Source: JAAYUJ01 sp963698165
GTDB lineage: Bacteria; Desulfobacterota; Syntrophobacteria; Syntrophobacterales; Syntrophobacteraceae
NCBI GenBank assembly: GCA_963698165.1
Contig: CAVOPT010000006.1
Span: 310,001-374,000, forward strand
Direction of reading: 5' to 3'
DNA length: 64,000 nucleotides
Shown: piece by piece, positions 1-8,238 of the stretch
How positions within the stretch are numbered: the first letter of the stretch is position 1
Layout of the letters: the number at the start of each line of letters is the position of its first letter
Notes under the pieces: generated by a model
Seen by the model: only the letters and a program-made list of their open reading frames with translations
What the model was told of the DNA's origin: nothing
Database searches by the model: none
Made by a program: the position numbers and the translations under genes

Positions 1-597
1 CTGATTTCCCTTTCCTTCTCTCTGATGAACTCCGTGTTTCTGGTAATGGGCCGTTTCTTCCTGGGCAACCTGCCATCGAAGTCGAGCCGTGCGAAAAGCC
101 TTCTCATAGTCTCCCGTGGCCATGGCGGACGAAAACAGGATATCGTGGAGACGGTCTTCCTCGGGATGGCTTTCGAGGAGCCGAACAGCATGCTTTTGGG
201 CCTTTTCGAAGTTCTGGAAGAAGAGGAGGTCAAAGCCTTTTTCCACGTCCTTATGGAGTGTTTCCTTGGCCTTGGCCCTCTCTGCCATGGCCTGGAGCTG
301 ATCCGGCGGCAGGCTCTTTCGTGCCTCCTCATGACCAGACAGGCAGCATTTCTTGTACTTTTTTCCTGAACCGCATGGGCAGGGATCATTCCTGCCGACT
401 TTCTCAAGCCTGAGATTCTCGATGAGGGCTGCCTTGGACTGGGAGGCCTGGTAGTCGCGAAATCGGCGGTCCAGTTCCTCGCGGCTGATGCCGTATTTCA
501 GGCAAACGGTGTCGGGATTCGCCCCCTGCAGAAGATCGATGATGGGCTGCATCGGGTTTCCTTCCGCTGGTCCCGGGGCTGTCTGATCTTTCTCCAT
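1..597 (-). CDS. SEC-C motif protein (3' end outside window)
   Basis: The minus-strand frame is open from the ATG at 597 to the window edge, so the C-terminus is missing. About 65-85 residues in, it has a canonical SEC-C zinc-binding motif, VGRNDPCPCGSGKKYKKCC, with the CxC...CC ligands intact. This motif is best known from the SecA C-terminus but also occurs as a tag on many unrelated proteins. The N-terminal part reads like a short helical domain, and the part after the motif (FEKAQKHAVRLLESHPEED) looks TPR-like. The start is preceded on the minus strand by an AGGA box. The gene is divergent from the DtxR-type regulator. The specific role is unknown; the motif call is firm. Confidence 0.8.
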   Translation of the reverse strand, partial: MEKDQTAPGPAEGNPMQPIIDLLQGANPDTVCLKYGISREELDRRFRDYQASQSKAALIENLRLEKVGRNDPCPCGSGKKYKKCCLSGHEEARKSLPPDQLQAMAERAKAKETLHKDVEKGFDLLFFQNFEKAQKHAVRLLESHPEEDRLHDILFSSAMATGDYEKAFRTARLRWQVAQEETAHYQKHGVHQREGKGNQ

Positions 598-814
598 CCT
601 TTGTCCTTTCACGACATCGAGAGGTTCGGCATAAGCCAGGTGTCCCGGGCTCTTTTCACAGGCGCTGCGGCGCGGTGCAAAGCTTATTAACAACTTTCTC
701 CGGATCTGTCAAAAACCTCGACAAGAGCGACGAGGATTGTCCGGAAGTCCTTTGAACTTGACGCACTGGTGCATAACGGATAACTTGAGCATGGAAGGGA
801 GCAGGCTGCGAGAG

Positions 815-1342
815 ATGATCAATGAATCTTTGGAAGGGCTTTCAGCCAGTCTTGAAGATTATCTGGAAGTCATCTTTCACCTCGAGAAGTCAAACAGAGT
901 TGCCCGTGCCAAGGACATTGCAGACCAGATGAATGTCCAAAGGGCTTCCGTTACGGGTGCTCTCAAGGCTTTGGCGGGAAAGGGGCTCATCAATTACAGC
1001 CCCTACAGCTTCATCACTTTGACGCCGGCGGGAAGGAGCATTGCTCAGGATGTGATTCGCCGCCACAATATCCTGAAAGAGTTCTTCATCATCGCTCTCC
1101 AGTTGACCCCGGAAGATGCGGAAGCCAATGCCTGCCGCATCGAGCACGCCATAAACCTCAATGCCGTCGACCGCCTCGTGAGCCTTCTGGAGTTCATGAA
1201 GATATGTCCCCGCACCGGCGGTGACTGGTTCGACGCCTTCGCCAGGTTCTGCAGGAAAGGCTCCCGGTCGTCCGACTGCGAAGCCTGCGTGAGGGAGTGT
1301 CTGGACCGCATCGTCTCATCCAGCGGCCAGGATCCGTCTTAG
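815..1342 (+). CDS. DtxR/MntR-family metal-dependent transcriptional repressor
   Basis: The N-terminal half is a winged helix typical of DtxR/MntR/IdeR regulators: SLEDYLEVIFHLE, then VARAKDIADQMNVQRASVTG as the recognition helix, then the wing. It continues into the dimerisation and metal-binding part (RRHNILKEFF ... RIEHAINLNAVDRLVSLLEF). The C-terminus carries a small cysteine cluster (FCRK...DCEACVREC) that is not part of the core family. Known members repress iron or manganese uptake genes when loaded with metal. The frame is open back to 737, but homologues begin close to MINESLEGLSASLEDYLE, so I place the start at the ATG at 815; 791 is an alternative. It stands alone, divergent from the SEC-C gene. 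Confidence 0.8.
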   Translation: MINESLEGLSASLEDYLEVIFHLEKSNRVARAKDIADQMNVQRASVTGALKALAGKGLINYSPYSFITLTPAGRSIAQDVIRRHNILKEFFIIALQLTPEDAEANACRIEHAINLNAVDRLVSLLEFMKICPRTGGDWFDAFARFCRKGSRSSDCEACVRECLDRIVSSSGQDPS

Positions 1343-1407
1343 ACGGTTCTAAAAAACCCTCATTTCCCGCGAGTTTCACGGATCGTACACCGACGCCCAC
1401 TACAACT

Positions 1408-1435
1408 TGTAGCATAGGGCCTTGTGCCCGTCTCA
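1408..1435. repeat. Half copy of the GTAGCATAGGGCC palindromic repeat
   Basis: One arm of the dispersed palindrome (TAGCATAGGGCCTTGTGCCC) lies exactly at the 3' end of tyrA. It overlaps, and appears to supply, the tyrA stop codon. Fuller copies occur at 41489, 44276, 50910, 54636, 55037 and 60146. Confidence 0.7.
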
Positions 1436-2347
1436 CCGAGTCGAGTTCCCCGTCCTCACCGTGTAATCCAGGATCATGGAACTTTCCCTGTAGGCCTCCC
1501 GGCAAAAATCCCCCAGGTGCCTTGCGCTCTTTTCGAAATCGTCGATGAAGGATCCCAGATCCTCTTTTTCGACCCACGACGCGTACCGGTCCAGTCCCTC
1601 CCGAAAGTGGCGGATGATGTCCATGGTGTGAGGGTTCATCTGCGTGATGGCCGAGTAGAGGGCGCTGTTCTGAGCGAAAATCCTTCCCAGGAGGTTGATC
1701 TCCAGGCGGTAGCTCGGGCTTGTGTATTCCATGGTTTCGGCAATGTCGACCCCGAGGTCCCTCAGGACTCGTCCCGTGAGCATGGTGGTCATGTGGAAGA
1801 GCACCTGAATGATGCTCATCATGCGATCGTGTTCTTCCGGGGTACATTCCTTGACCCGGATGCCCTCCTCCGTGAACACGCCGCGCAGGGCGGACCAGCT
1901 CCCGTCGGCGATCCGGGCGGGGCATGCGACCAGAGTCTGGCCGGAAAACGATGCGATACGGCCTCCGAACATGGGGTGCAGACCCACCACCGAGGCCGGC
2001 GATCGCAGCATTTCGTGGACCGGAGCCGTCTTGAGACTGGTCAGATCCATGAGGAGCTGATCGGGGCGCGTGAAGGGCAGCGACTCCCTGATGATGGTCA
2101 CGGTCTCATGCAGAGGCACAGCGAAGAGGACAAGGTCGGAATTCCGAATCACATCCTCGTTGGTCCATTCCGTGTCCCGGTCTGACACGACCACCTGGCA
2201 GCCCCGGTCCCGGAAGAATCTCGAAAAGAGCTGCCCCATTTCCCCGAGTCCACCGACCACCCCAACCCGCTTCCAAGGGCACGGCGTGAGAGGGACCCTT
2301 TCCTGACGAGAGCCACTGAAGTCGGAAATATCCAAGGCCTCATTCAT
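1433..2347 (-). CDS. tyrA: Prephenate dehydrogenase (tyrosine biosynthesis)
   Basis: The protein opens with a Rossmann nucleotide-binding motif (RVGVVGGLGEMGQLFSRFF) followed by the TyrA-type helical dimerisation domain, with the family signature LMDLTSLKTAPV and GLHPMFG. In the family it oxidatively decarboxylates prephenate to 4-hydroxyphenylpyruvate with NAD(P)+ in the cytoplasm. The frame extends upstream to 2443, but the ATG at 2347 has a good Shine-Dalgarno (GGAAAGGTGCC) and gives the usual length of about 304 residues. It lies 56 bp downstream of the DAHP synthase gene on the same strand, so both enzymes, entry to the shikimate pathway and its tyrosine branch, are probably cotranscribed from the attenuated leader at 3567-3707. 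A dispersed palindromic repeat overlaps its stop codon. Confidence 0.9.
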   Translation of the reverse strand: MNEALDISDFSGSRQERVPLTPCPWKRVGVVGGLGEMGQLFSRFFRDRGCQVVVSDRDTEWTNEDVIRNSDLVLFAVPLHETVTIIRESLPFTRPDQLLMDLTSLKTAPVHEMLRSPASVVGLHPMFGGRIASFSGQTLVACPARIADGSWSALRGVFTEEGIRVKECTPEEHDRMMSIIQVLFHMTTMLTGRVLRDLGVDIAETMEYTSPSYRLEINLLGRIFAQNSALYSAITQMNPHTMDIIRHFREGLDRYASWVEKEDLGSFIDDFEKSARHLGDFCREAYRESSMILDYTVRTGNSTR

Positions 2348-2403
2348 CCTGGCACCTTTCCATGACATTCCTTTGGGTCCTGTCGACCGCCGCGGTGCGA
2401 GTC

Positions 2404-3426
2404 TCACATTTCGCGACCCACAGCCGCGGCAATGCGTCTGCAATCCTCCATCATCGCCGCGAACTCAAGCGGCCTGAGAGATTGGGGGCCATCGCTCAGA
2501 GCCTCCTCGGGCCTCACATGCACCTCGATGAGCAGGCCATCGGCGCCCGCGGCAATGGACGCCCTTGCCATGGCGGGAACCAGGTCTGCACGGCCCACCG
2601 CGTGGCTTGGATCCACGATGACCGGCAGATGCGTCATTAGTTTGAGCAGCGGCACGGCGGAGATGTCCAGGGTGTTTCGAGTTTCGTTGTCGAAGCTCCG
2701 GATACCCCTCTCGCAGAGGATGACCCTGTCGTTCCCCTGGGCGGCGATGTACTCGGCGGACATGAGGAATTCTTTGATGGTGGCGCTCATTCCCCTCTTG
2801 AGAATGACGGGCTTCTCAATGTTCCCCACCTCCGTGAGGAGTCTGAAGTTTTGCATGTTGCGGGTTCCGATCTGGACGATGTCCGCATACTTGCAGACGA
2901 GGACGGTGTCCCGGGGATCCATGAGCTCCGTGACGACGAGCATTCCGGTGCGTTCCCGCACTCCCGCCAGGTACTTGAGGGCTTTCTCTCCCCATCCCTG
3001 GAAGCTGTAGGGAGAAGTGCGGGGCTTGAAGGCGCCCCCCCTCAGGAACTCGGCGCCCATGGGGTGAACGGCCTCGGCGATCTCCTCCAGGACCTCGCGG
3101 CTCTCCACGGCGCAGGGTCCGGCGATGATCTGGATTTTGTTCCCGCCGATCTCCTGGCCGTTGACCTTGATGATGGTGTCCTCGGGTTTGAATTCACGGC
3201 TCACGAGCTTGAAGGGTTTTAGAATGGGGAGCACCGATTCCACCCCCGGAAGGGATTCCAGAGGCACTTCACGGAGTATGCGCTCATCGCCTATCGCTCC
3301 AATGATGGTCCTGTGCTCCCCTTTGGAGATGTGGGCCCTCAGGCCCAGGTCCTCGAGGCGCCGAACGATGCGGTGCACATCCTCTTCCTGATGAATGGGT
3401 TTGAGCACGATGATCATGGTTTCCAT
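2404..3426 (-). CDS. aroF: 3-deoxy-7-phosphoheptulonate synthase (DAHP synthase, type I-beta)
   Basis: This 340-residue protein has the AroF/PheA-like N-terminal ferredoxin-fold regulatory segment (MIIVLKPIHQEEDVHRIV) and then the KDPG-like TIM barrel. The diagnostic motifs are IIAGPCAVES, LRGGAFKPRTSPYSFQG, IQIGTRNMQNF, LKRGMSATIKE and the metal/substrate loop VDPSHAVGR. It condenses phosphoenolpyruvate with erythrose-4-phosphate, the first shikimate pathway step. It is the first structural gene after a leader peptide with five tyrosine and three phenylalanine codons and a terminator hairpin. It is followed by tyrA. This arrangement indicates control by Tyr/Phe supply. Length and motifs are complete. 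Confidence 0.94.
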   Translation of the reverse strand: METMIIVLKPIHQEEDVHRIVRRLEDLGLRAHISKGEHRTIIGAIGDERILREVPLESLPGVESVLPILKPFKLVSREFKPEDTIIKVNGQEIGGNKIQIIAGPCAVESREVLEEIAEAVHPMGAEFLRGGAFKPRTSPYSFQGWGEKALKYLAGVRERTGMLVVTELMDPRDTVLVCKYADIVQIGTRNMQNFRLLTEVGNIEKPVILKRGMSATIKEFLMSAEYIAAQGNDRVILCERGIRSFDNETRNTLDISAVPLLKLMTHLPVIVDPSHAVGRADLVPAMARASIAAGADGLLIEVHVRPEEALSDGPQSLRPLEFAAMMEDCRRIAAAVGREM

Positions 3427-3503
3427 TTCCTCCTTTCTCGTTCAAAGCAAAGGGCCGGGAGCATCTGTCCAACACTCGCGGCCCTGGAGTCCCTTGGAAC
3501 CCC

Positions 3504-3546
3504 AAAAACAAAAAAGCCGCGGGTGCATCGAGGGTCCCACGGCTTC
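3504..3546 (-). terminator. Attenuator terminator of the aroF-tyrA leader
   Basis: On the minus strand the arm AGCCGTGGG (3544-3536) pairs over nine positions (one G-U) with CCCGCGGCT (3523-3515), followed by a run of T broken by one G. It lies 20-odd bases after the leader peptide stop and about 78 bases before aroF, where an attenuator is expected. Confidence 0.85.
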
Positions 3547-3566
3547 CAACTGATCAAATGTCCGGT

Positions 3567-3644
3567 CTAAAGGCGGTGCATACCCCCAGCGTTCCGCGTC
3601 CAGCGGAAATAATAGGTGAAATAATAATACATGCCCTTGAACAT
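3567..3644 (-). CDS. Aromatic leader peptide (25 aa) controlling aroF-tyrA attenuation
   Basis: This very short minus-strand frame starts at ATG 3644, with an AAAGGA ribosome-binding site about seven bases upstream, and ends with TAG at 3567-3569. Its first part reads MFKGMYYYFTYYFRW: five Tyr, three Phe and one Trp codon within 11 residues. It is immediately followed by a strong terminator hairpin and then aroF. By analogy with the pheA, trp and his leaders, ribosome stalling at the Tyr/Phe codons when charged tRNA is scarce would favour an antiterminator and let transcription reach aroF-tyrA. The peptide itself probably has no other function. The peptide and hairpin are directly visible; the regulatory mechanism is inferred. 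Confidence 0.85.
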   Translation of the reverse strand: MFKGMYYYFTYYFRWTRNAGGMHRL

Positions 3645-3677
3645 CTGTTTCCTTTCAGCCTGCATGAAGTGGACAGA

Positions 3678-3707
3678 AGTCTAAAGGATTGAACTGAGCC
3701 ATGTCAA
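3678..3707 (-). promoter_or_regulatory. Sigma-70-type promoter of the aroF-tyrA operon
   Basis: On the minus strand there is a perfect TTGACA (3707-3702), an 18-base spacer and TAGACT (3683-3678). Transcription would begin about 25 bases before the leader peptide start. Confidence 0.7.
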
Positions 3708-3846
3708 CTTTTTTTTTGAAAGTGCCCTGCCCCGGGATTCCGAACGTGGAACCGGGCCCTTTTTCTCCCAAAACTCTACTCTCATTGGATAATTAGAACT
3801 TGTACATTGAACAGAATGTGATAGTTTGTGAAGGACATTGAACAAG

Positions 3847-5304
3847 ATGCCGGAACGGCTGACTTTGCCAACTCTCCCTTCTGGAAACCCAAGATCACGT
3901 CAGATCGACATGAAAATTGCTCCTCGAACCCTAGTTGCAGACGACGATCCCCTTTTTTTGGAGCTCACGGTGGAGCGCCTGAGGGAAGAGGGATATGACG
4001 TCGACCTCGCTTCAAACGGCATGGAAGCCATCGCCATGGTCCAGCAAAAGGACTACGAGATAGTCATCACCGACCTGGACATGCCGAAAATGAACGGCAT
4101 GGAAGTCCTCGCCCACATGACGCAACATCACCCCGACACCACCGTCATCATGCTGACCGGTGTGGGAACCATAGAAAACGCCGTGGAAGCCATGAAGCGG
4201 GGTGCTTTCGATTACCTGACCAAGCCGGCCAAAATCGACGAGATCCTGATGGTCCTCAAGAGGTCCCAGGAGCTGAAGGAGCTCAAAGACGAGAACACGC
4301 TGCTCAAGTCTCAACTCCAGGACCAGTGCCGCTTTGACCGAATCATCGGGCAAAGCGCCCCCATGCAGAGTCTCTATCGGGTCATCAAGCGGGTGGCGAA
4401 AACCGACTCGACCATCCTCATCACCGGTGAGAGCGGCACAGGCAAGGAGCTGATCGCCAACGCCATCCACTACCACAGCGACAGGAGAGACAAACCGTTC
4501 GTGCCCATAAACTGCGGTGCCATTCCCGAGGAGCTCCTCGAAAGCGAACTGTTCGGTCACGAAAAAGGGGCCTTCACGGGGGCGTTCAAGGACCGGAAGG
4601 GTCGCTTCGAGCTCGGGGACAAGGGCACCATCTTTCTCGACGAAATTGGGGAGATGAGCCCCAAGCTGCAGGTGAAGCTCCTGCGCTTTCTCCAGGAGAC
4701 GAAGTTCCAGCGGGTCGGCGGACCCCGCACTATTCAGGTGGATGTCAGAATCATCGCAGCGACCAACAAGGACCTCGAAAAGGCCGTGGCCAACGGGGAA
4801 TTCCGGGAAGACCTGTTCTACCGGCTCAACGTGATCCCCATCCACGTGCCGCCCCTCAGGGAACGGGAGGGAGACACTCCCCTCCTGATCCACCATTTTC
4901 TCCAGCACCATTGTCAAAAAAAGGAAATGACCCAGAAAAAGCTCTCCAATGCAGCGATGGAATCCCTCGAACACTACACCTGGCCGGGAAACGTGCGGGA
5001 ACTGGAAAACGTCATGGAGCGACTGGTCATCCTGACCGAAGGGGACGAAATCCGGGTCGATGATTTGCCAAAGCGGATGCGCCTGGAACCCCAGTCCTCC
5101 TCGCCTCCTCCGTTGGAGATCGGTGAACTGGGCATCAACCTCAAGGACTACCTGGATGACCTGGAGAACAAGCTCATTCTGGATGCTCTCAAGCGAGCCG
5201 GAGGAGTCAAGAACAAGGCCGCCAAGCTCCTTGGCCTCAACCGCACCACCCTCATCGAGAAGATGAAGAAGAAAAAAATGAACGTCACCCTCTCACCCCA
5301 CTGA
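3847..5304 (+). CDS. Sigma-54-dependent response regulator (NtrC family)
   Basis: Three domains are visible. An intact receiver has the acidic pocket in LVADDDPLF and phospho-acceptor Asp near residue 76 (VITDLDMPKMNG), with the conserved Lys in YLTKP. A central AAA+ domain has Walker A GESGTGKE, the sigma-54 contact loop GAFTGA near residue 242 and Walker B TIFLDEIGEM. The C-terminus is a Fis-type helix-turn-helix (KNKAAKLLGLNRTTLIEKMK). Such proteins hydrolyse ATP to open sigma-54 promoters after phosphorylation by a partner histidine kinase; none is seen nearby. An AAGGA box at 3831-3835 lies before two possible starts, TTG 3838 and ATG 3847; ATG 3910 is a third. It is close to the flagellar genes and resembles FlrC/FleR- or AtoC-like activators, so control of motility is a reasonable inference. 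Confidence 0.88.
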   Translation: MPERLTLPTLPSGNPRSRQIDMKIAPRTLVADDDPLFLELTVERLREEGYDVDLASNGMEAIAMVQQKDYEIVITDLDMPKMNGMEVLAHMTQHHPDTTVIMLTGVGTIENAVEAMKRGAFDYLTKPAKIDEILMVLKRSQELKELKDENTLLKSQLQDQCRFDRIIGQSAPMQSLYRVIKRVAKTDSTILITGESGTGKELIANAIHYHSDRRDKPFVPINCGAIPEELLESELFGHEKGAFTGAFKDRKGRFELGDKGTIFLDEIGEMSPKLQVKLLRFLQETKFQRVGGPRTIQVDVRIIAATNKDLEKAVANGEFREDLFYRLNVIPIHVPPLREREGDTPLLIHHFLQHHCQKKEMTQKKLSNAAMESLEHYTWPGNVRELENVMERLVILTEGDEIRVDDLPKRMRLEPQSSSPPPLEIGELGINLKDYLDDLENKLILDALKRAGGVKNKAAKLLGLNRTTLIEKMKKKKMNVTLSPH

Positions 5305-5412
5305 ACTCGGCACGGCTCTCGAAGTGCCTCCTTCGCATCCCTCCCCGCCATCTTCACATCCGACAACCGAACGAACGGCCCACCGGGCTGGGAGTCGTCC
5401 TGCCTGAAGCCT

Positions 5413-5427
5413 TGGCATGCTGTTTGC
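5413..5427 (+). promoter_or_regulatory. Sigma-54 (-24/-12) promoter for the TPR protein/regulator operon
   Basis: TTGGCATGCTGTTTGCT matches the consensus TGGCAC-N5-TTGC with exact spacing and one mismatch (C to T). It is the only good candidate in the 430-bp gap ahead of the AMIN/TPR gene at 5731. Confidence 0.65.
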
Positions 5428-5488
5428 TCGTCTCTGTGCATCACTGAGTGCAAGACCACCCAAAAAAGTGGCCGAAATACCGGTCGTC

Positions 5489-5655
5489 ATTCCCGCATGC
5501 TTTTGGCGGGAATCCAGGCCGGATATCGGTAACCCATTTGTGTGGCGCCGGACTGAGAGCGTGTCAAATAAGGTGCCCCATCTCGTCGCCCCGGCGAAAG
5601 CCGGGGTCCAGAAAACCTCGAAAACCTGGATTCCAGCCTCCGCCGGAATGACGAA
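5489..5655. repeat. Two dispersed hairpin repeats (GTCATTCCCGC...GCGGGAATCCAG type)
   Basis: The first unit pairs ATTCCCGC (5489) with GCGGGAAT a few bases on. The second runs from the CCCCGGC/GCCGGGG hairpin near 5590 to CCGCCGGAATGACG near 5655. A related unit is found near 25490-25560. These look like REP/BIME-type intergenic repeats. The rest of the gap between 5305 and 5730 holds only the sigma-54 promoter. Confidence 0.6.
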
Positions 5656-5730
5656 TTCGATGTGCGGCCCTTTTGTGGAGCTTTACTCAGAGCACCGGGA
5701 GTCGACCTGAAAACCCTTCTTCAGGACCAC

Positions 5731-8205
5731 ATGACCATGCATACCACACAAGCATCTAGAATCTTGATCCTGACCGCCATCCTTTCTCTGCTCACGTTGC
5801 GCGCCTGCCCGGTGTCCGCGGAAACCACCATTCACGACACCCGGCTCGGTGTGACCCAGGAGAGAACACGTCTGGTTTTTGACGCATCAGGGGACCGCCC
5901 ATCACGGATTCTCCCTCCTACGCAGGAGAGCATCGTCATAGAGTTCACCGGAGGAATCCATGGAGGGAACAACAAGAAGCTCAACTTCCAACCTTCGACG
6001 GGAATAAGCGGGGTCAGCTTCAAGACCGGCGACAGCGGCTCGCAAATCATCGTATCCCTGCGGAACCCGAACACGGCTCTCAAGCACGAGATACTTCCAT
6101 CCAAGGATGGGGCTGCCGGCCACTATCGTCTCGTGCTGGACCTCTTTCCCGGTGCAAAGCCCAAGGATTGGGAAGACAAGGGAAAAGGCGGCAACGATGT
6201 GACACAAAAGGAGGCGGCCGACCCGCCGGGGCCTGTCAAATCAGTCCCGACCCAAAAGGCCGGCCAGAAGAAGAAGGCCGATCAGCCTCCCGTTTCCGCG
6301 GATCTCCAGTCACCGGACAAGGAGAAGCCCGACATGTTCGCCTCGCCCGCGAAGCAGGCGACACCGGGGAAATCGCAAGCAGACAGGAAGAGTCCCGGCA
6401 AGGGCCCTTCAGCGGTTCTCGATCATCAGGGAGGCCAGCCGTCGGATCCGGAAAAGGCAGCAGCACTCTATGACAAGGCGGACAGCGTCTTCGATGCCCA
6501 TCAGCAGGACCTGGTGCAGCACGGGTCCCAAATTCTCGACCTTTACCTGGAAGCCCTCAAGACCGATCCCAAATCCCCCCGCGCATTGACGGCCTTCTAT
6601 CGATCAGGCCTGGTGTACGGGGCCACGGGGAACTTTAAGAAGGCAGAGCAGTACCTGCAGCAGGTCATCGCCGCGGGTCGCGACCACCCGCTGTTCGCCA
6701 AATCCTGGCTGAAGCTGGGGGAGATATACCACCAGGAGGAGTCTTACGTGGAGGCCATCGATGCCTTCCGGTTTGCTCTGAGGAGCCCCCTCGAAAAAGA
6801 TGAAAGGCTGCTGGCCTACTACTACCTGGGCAGGGACCTGAATCTCGTCGGGGCCGCCAAGGAAGGAGCGGAAGCGCTCCAGCAGTGCGTCAACGAGGAT
6901 TCCACATATTATCTCAAAAGGCCTGATCTCATCAAATTCCTGGGCGAGTCCCACTTCGCCCTCAAACAGTTCGATGCGAGCAGAGGTTTGCTGATCCGCT
7001 ACCTCAATCTCGTCCAGGAGGCCCCAGACCGGGACATGGTCCTGGCCAAGATCGCCGAGATCTTTCTCAATCAAGGGGACCAGGCCCTCGCCAACAAGGT
7101 CTATTCCTACATCCAGCGACACTACAAGGATTCCGAGGGTGACATCATCAGCAAAATCCGCAATGCCGAAATGCTCGAAAAGCGCGAGCGCGGCAACATT
7201 GGACCAGCACTCTCCATTTACCGCGACCTGGCAAAAAAGGAGCTCTCCCCGCCCCTGCGGCGTCTCGTCTACTTCAAACTGGCTTCCTGGGAATTGCGGC
7301 ATGGCGATTACCCCAAGAGCATGGAACTGATCGAGGAGATACTCAAGGACAAAAAGGACGTCACATCTCAGGAGGAATTCGTTGGACTCAGGGAAAAGGT
7401 ATTGACGGAATGGGTGGGCAAGTGCTCAACCGACAGGGATCATCTCCGTTTGATCCAGCTCCACGAGAAATACGGAGCGGCCTTTCGCACCCTGCAGTCC
7501 CCGGACACCGAAGCCCTCATTGCGGAGGCTTACGCCGCCTTGCGGTTCTACTCAAATGCCATGGAGATATACGAACGCCTGCTTTCGAACTCCAGGAAGA
7601 GGAATGAGGATTGGCTGCTGAAGGTTGCCCTGTACGGCTTTCTCTCGGGTGAATCGGACAAGGCCCTCCAGACTTGCGGTGAAATCCAGTCGAGCAAGTT
7701 CGAGCCTCAAAAAACAGCGTTGCTCGGGCGAATATTGGCCCAGCAGAAAAAATACGCTGAAGCGATGAAGCAATTCACCAGGATCGTTCAGAAGGACAAG
7801 GACATCGGTGCCGTCGAACCGGAGGTTCTGGAGGCATACGCGGAGAGCCTGATCGGGTTGGAGAAATACGACGAGGCACTGCAGCTTCTGGTGAAAGCAA
7901 GGGAATCTTTGCGGGAGGGATCCGGAGAGAGAGCTCTTCCACTGCTTCTCCTCCAGAGCAAGTGCCATCAGGAGCTCAAGCAACTGGACAAGGCCATCGA
8001 GCTTCTCGAGGACGCTCTCAAACTGGCTTCTTCGGACGAGCAGAAGAGCCAGCTGAGCTATGAGCTCTCCAGACTGTATCTCGCCGCGGGAAAGACGGAC
8101 AAGGCGTCTCAAAGGCTTTCGCAACTTCTTGAAACCTCCCAGTCCTTTTGGAAGACCGCGGCACAGCAGCAACTGGAGTCGATAAAAATGGCAAAACCCA
8201 AATGA
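5731..8205 (+). CDS. Secreted AMIN-domain/TPR-repeat protein
   Basis: A signal peptide (SRILILTAILSLLTLRACPVSA) is followed by an AMIN-like beta domain (TIHDTRLGVTQERTRLVFDA ... HYRLVLDLFP, roughly residues 30-145), a Lys/Pro-rich low-complexity linker, and then about 550 residues of tetratricopeptide repeats. AMIN domains target proteins to peptidoglycan or secretin assemblies; TPRs are scaffolds. The frame is open from 5662, but ATG 5731 sits just before the basic signal-peptide N-region. The gene is followed after 33 bp by a sigma-54 activator and then the flagellar operon, and is preceded by a sigma-54 promoter, suggesting a periplasmic part of flagellar or surface-structure assembly. No specific homologue is recognised. 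Confidence 0.75.
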   Translation: MTMHTTQASRILILTAILSLLTLRACPVSAETTIHDTRLGVTQERTRLVFDASGDRPSRILPPTQESIVIEFTGGIHGGNNKKLNFQPSTGISGVSFKTGDSGSQIIVSLRNPNTALKHEILPSKDGAAGHYRLVLDLFPGAKPKDWEDKGKGGNDVTQKEAADPPGPVKSVPTQKAGQKKKADQPPVSADLQSPDKEKPDMFASPAKQATPGKSQADRKSPGKGPSAVLDHQGGQPSDPEKAAALYDKADSVFDAHQQDLVQHGSQILDLYLEALKTDPKSPRALTAFYRSGLVYGATGNFKKAEQYLQQVIAAGRDHPLFAKSWLKLGEIYHQEESYVEAIDAFRFALRSPLEKDERLLAYYYLGRDLNLVGAAKEGAEALQQCVNEDSTYYLKRPDLIKFLGESHFALKQFDASRGLLIRYLNLVQEAPDRDMVLAKIAEIFLNQGDQALANKVYSYIQRHYKDSEGDIISKIRNAEMLEKRERGNIGPALSIYRDLAKKELSPPLRRLVYFKLASWELRHGDYPKSMELIEEILKDKKDVTSQEEFVGLREKVLTEWVGKCSTDRDHLRLIQLHEKYGAAFRTLQSPDTEALIAEAYAALRFYSNAMEIYERLLSNSRKRNEDWLLKVALYGFLSGESDKALQTCGEIQSSKFEPQKTALLGRILAQQKKYAEAMKQFTRIVQKDKDIGAVEPEVLEAYAESLIGLEKYDEALQLLVKARESLREGSGERALPLLLLQSKCHQELKQLDKAIELLEDALKLASSDEQKSQLSYELSRLYLAAGKTDKASQRLSQLLETSQSFWKTAAQQQLESIKMAKPK

Positions 8206-8238
8206 ACCAGTGTTCATGAACGAACACGGAGTCACGGA

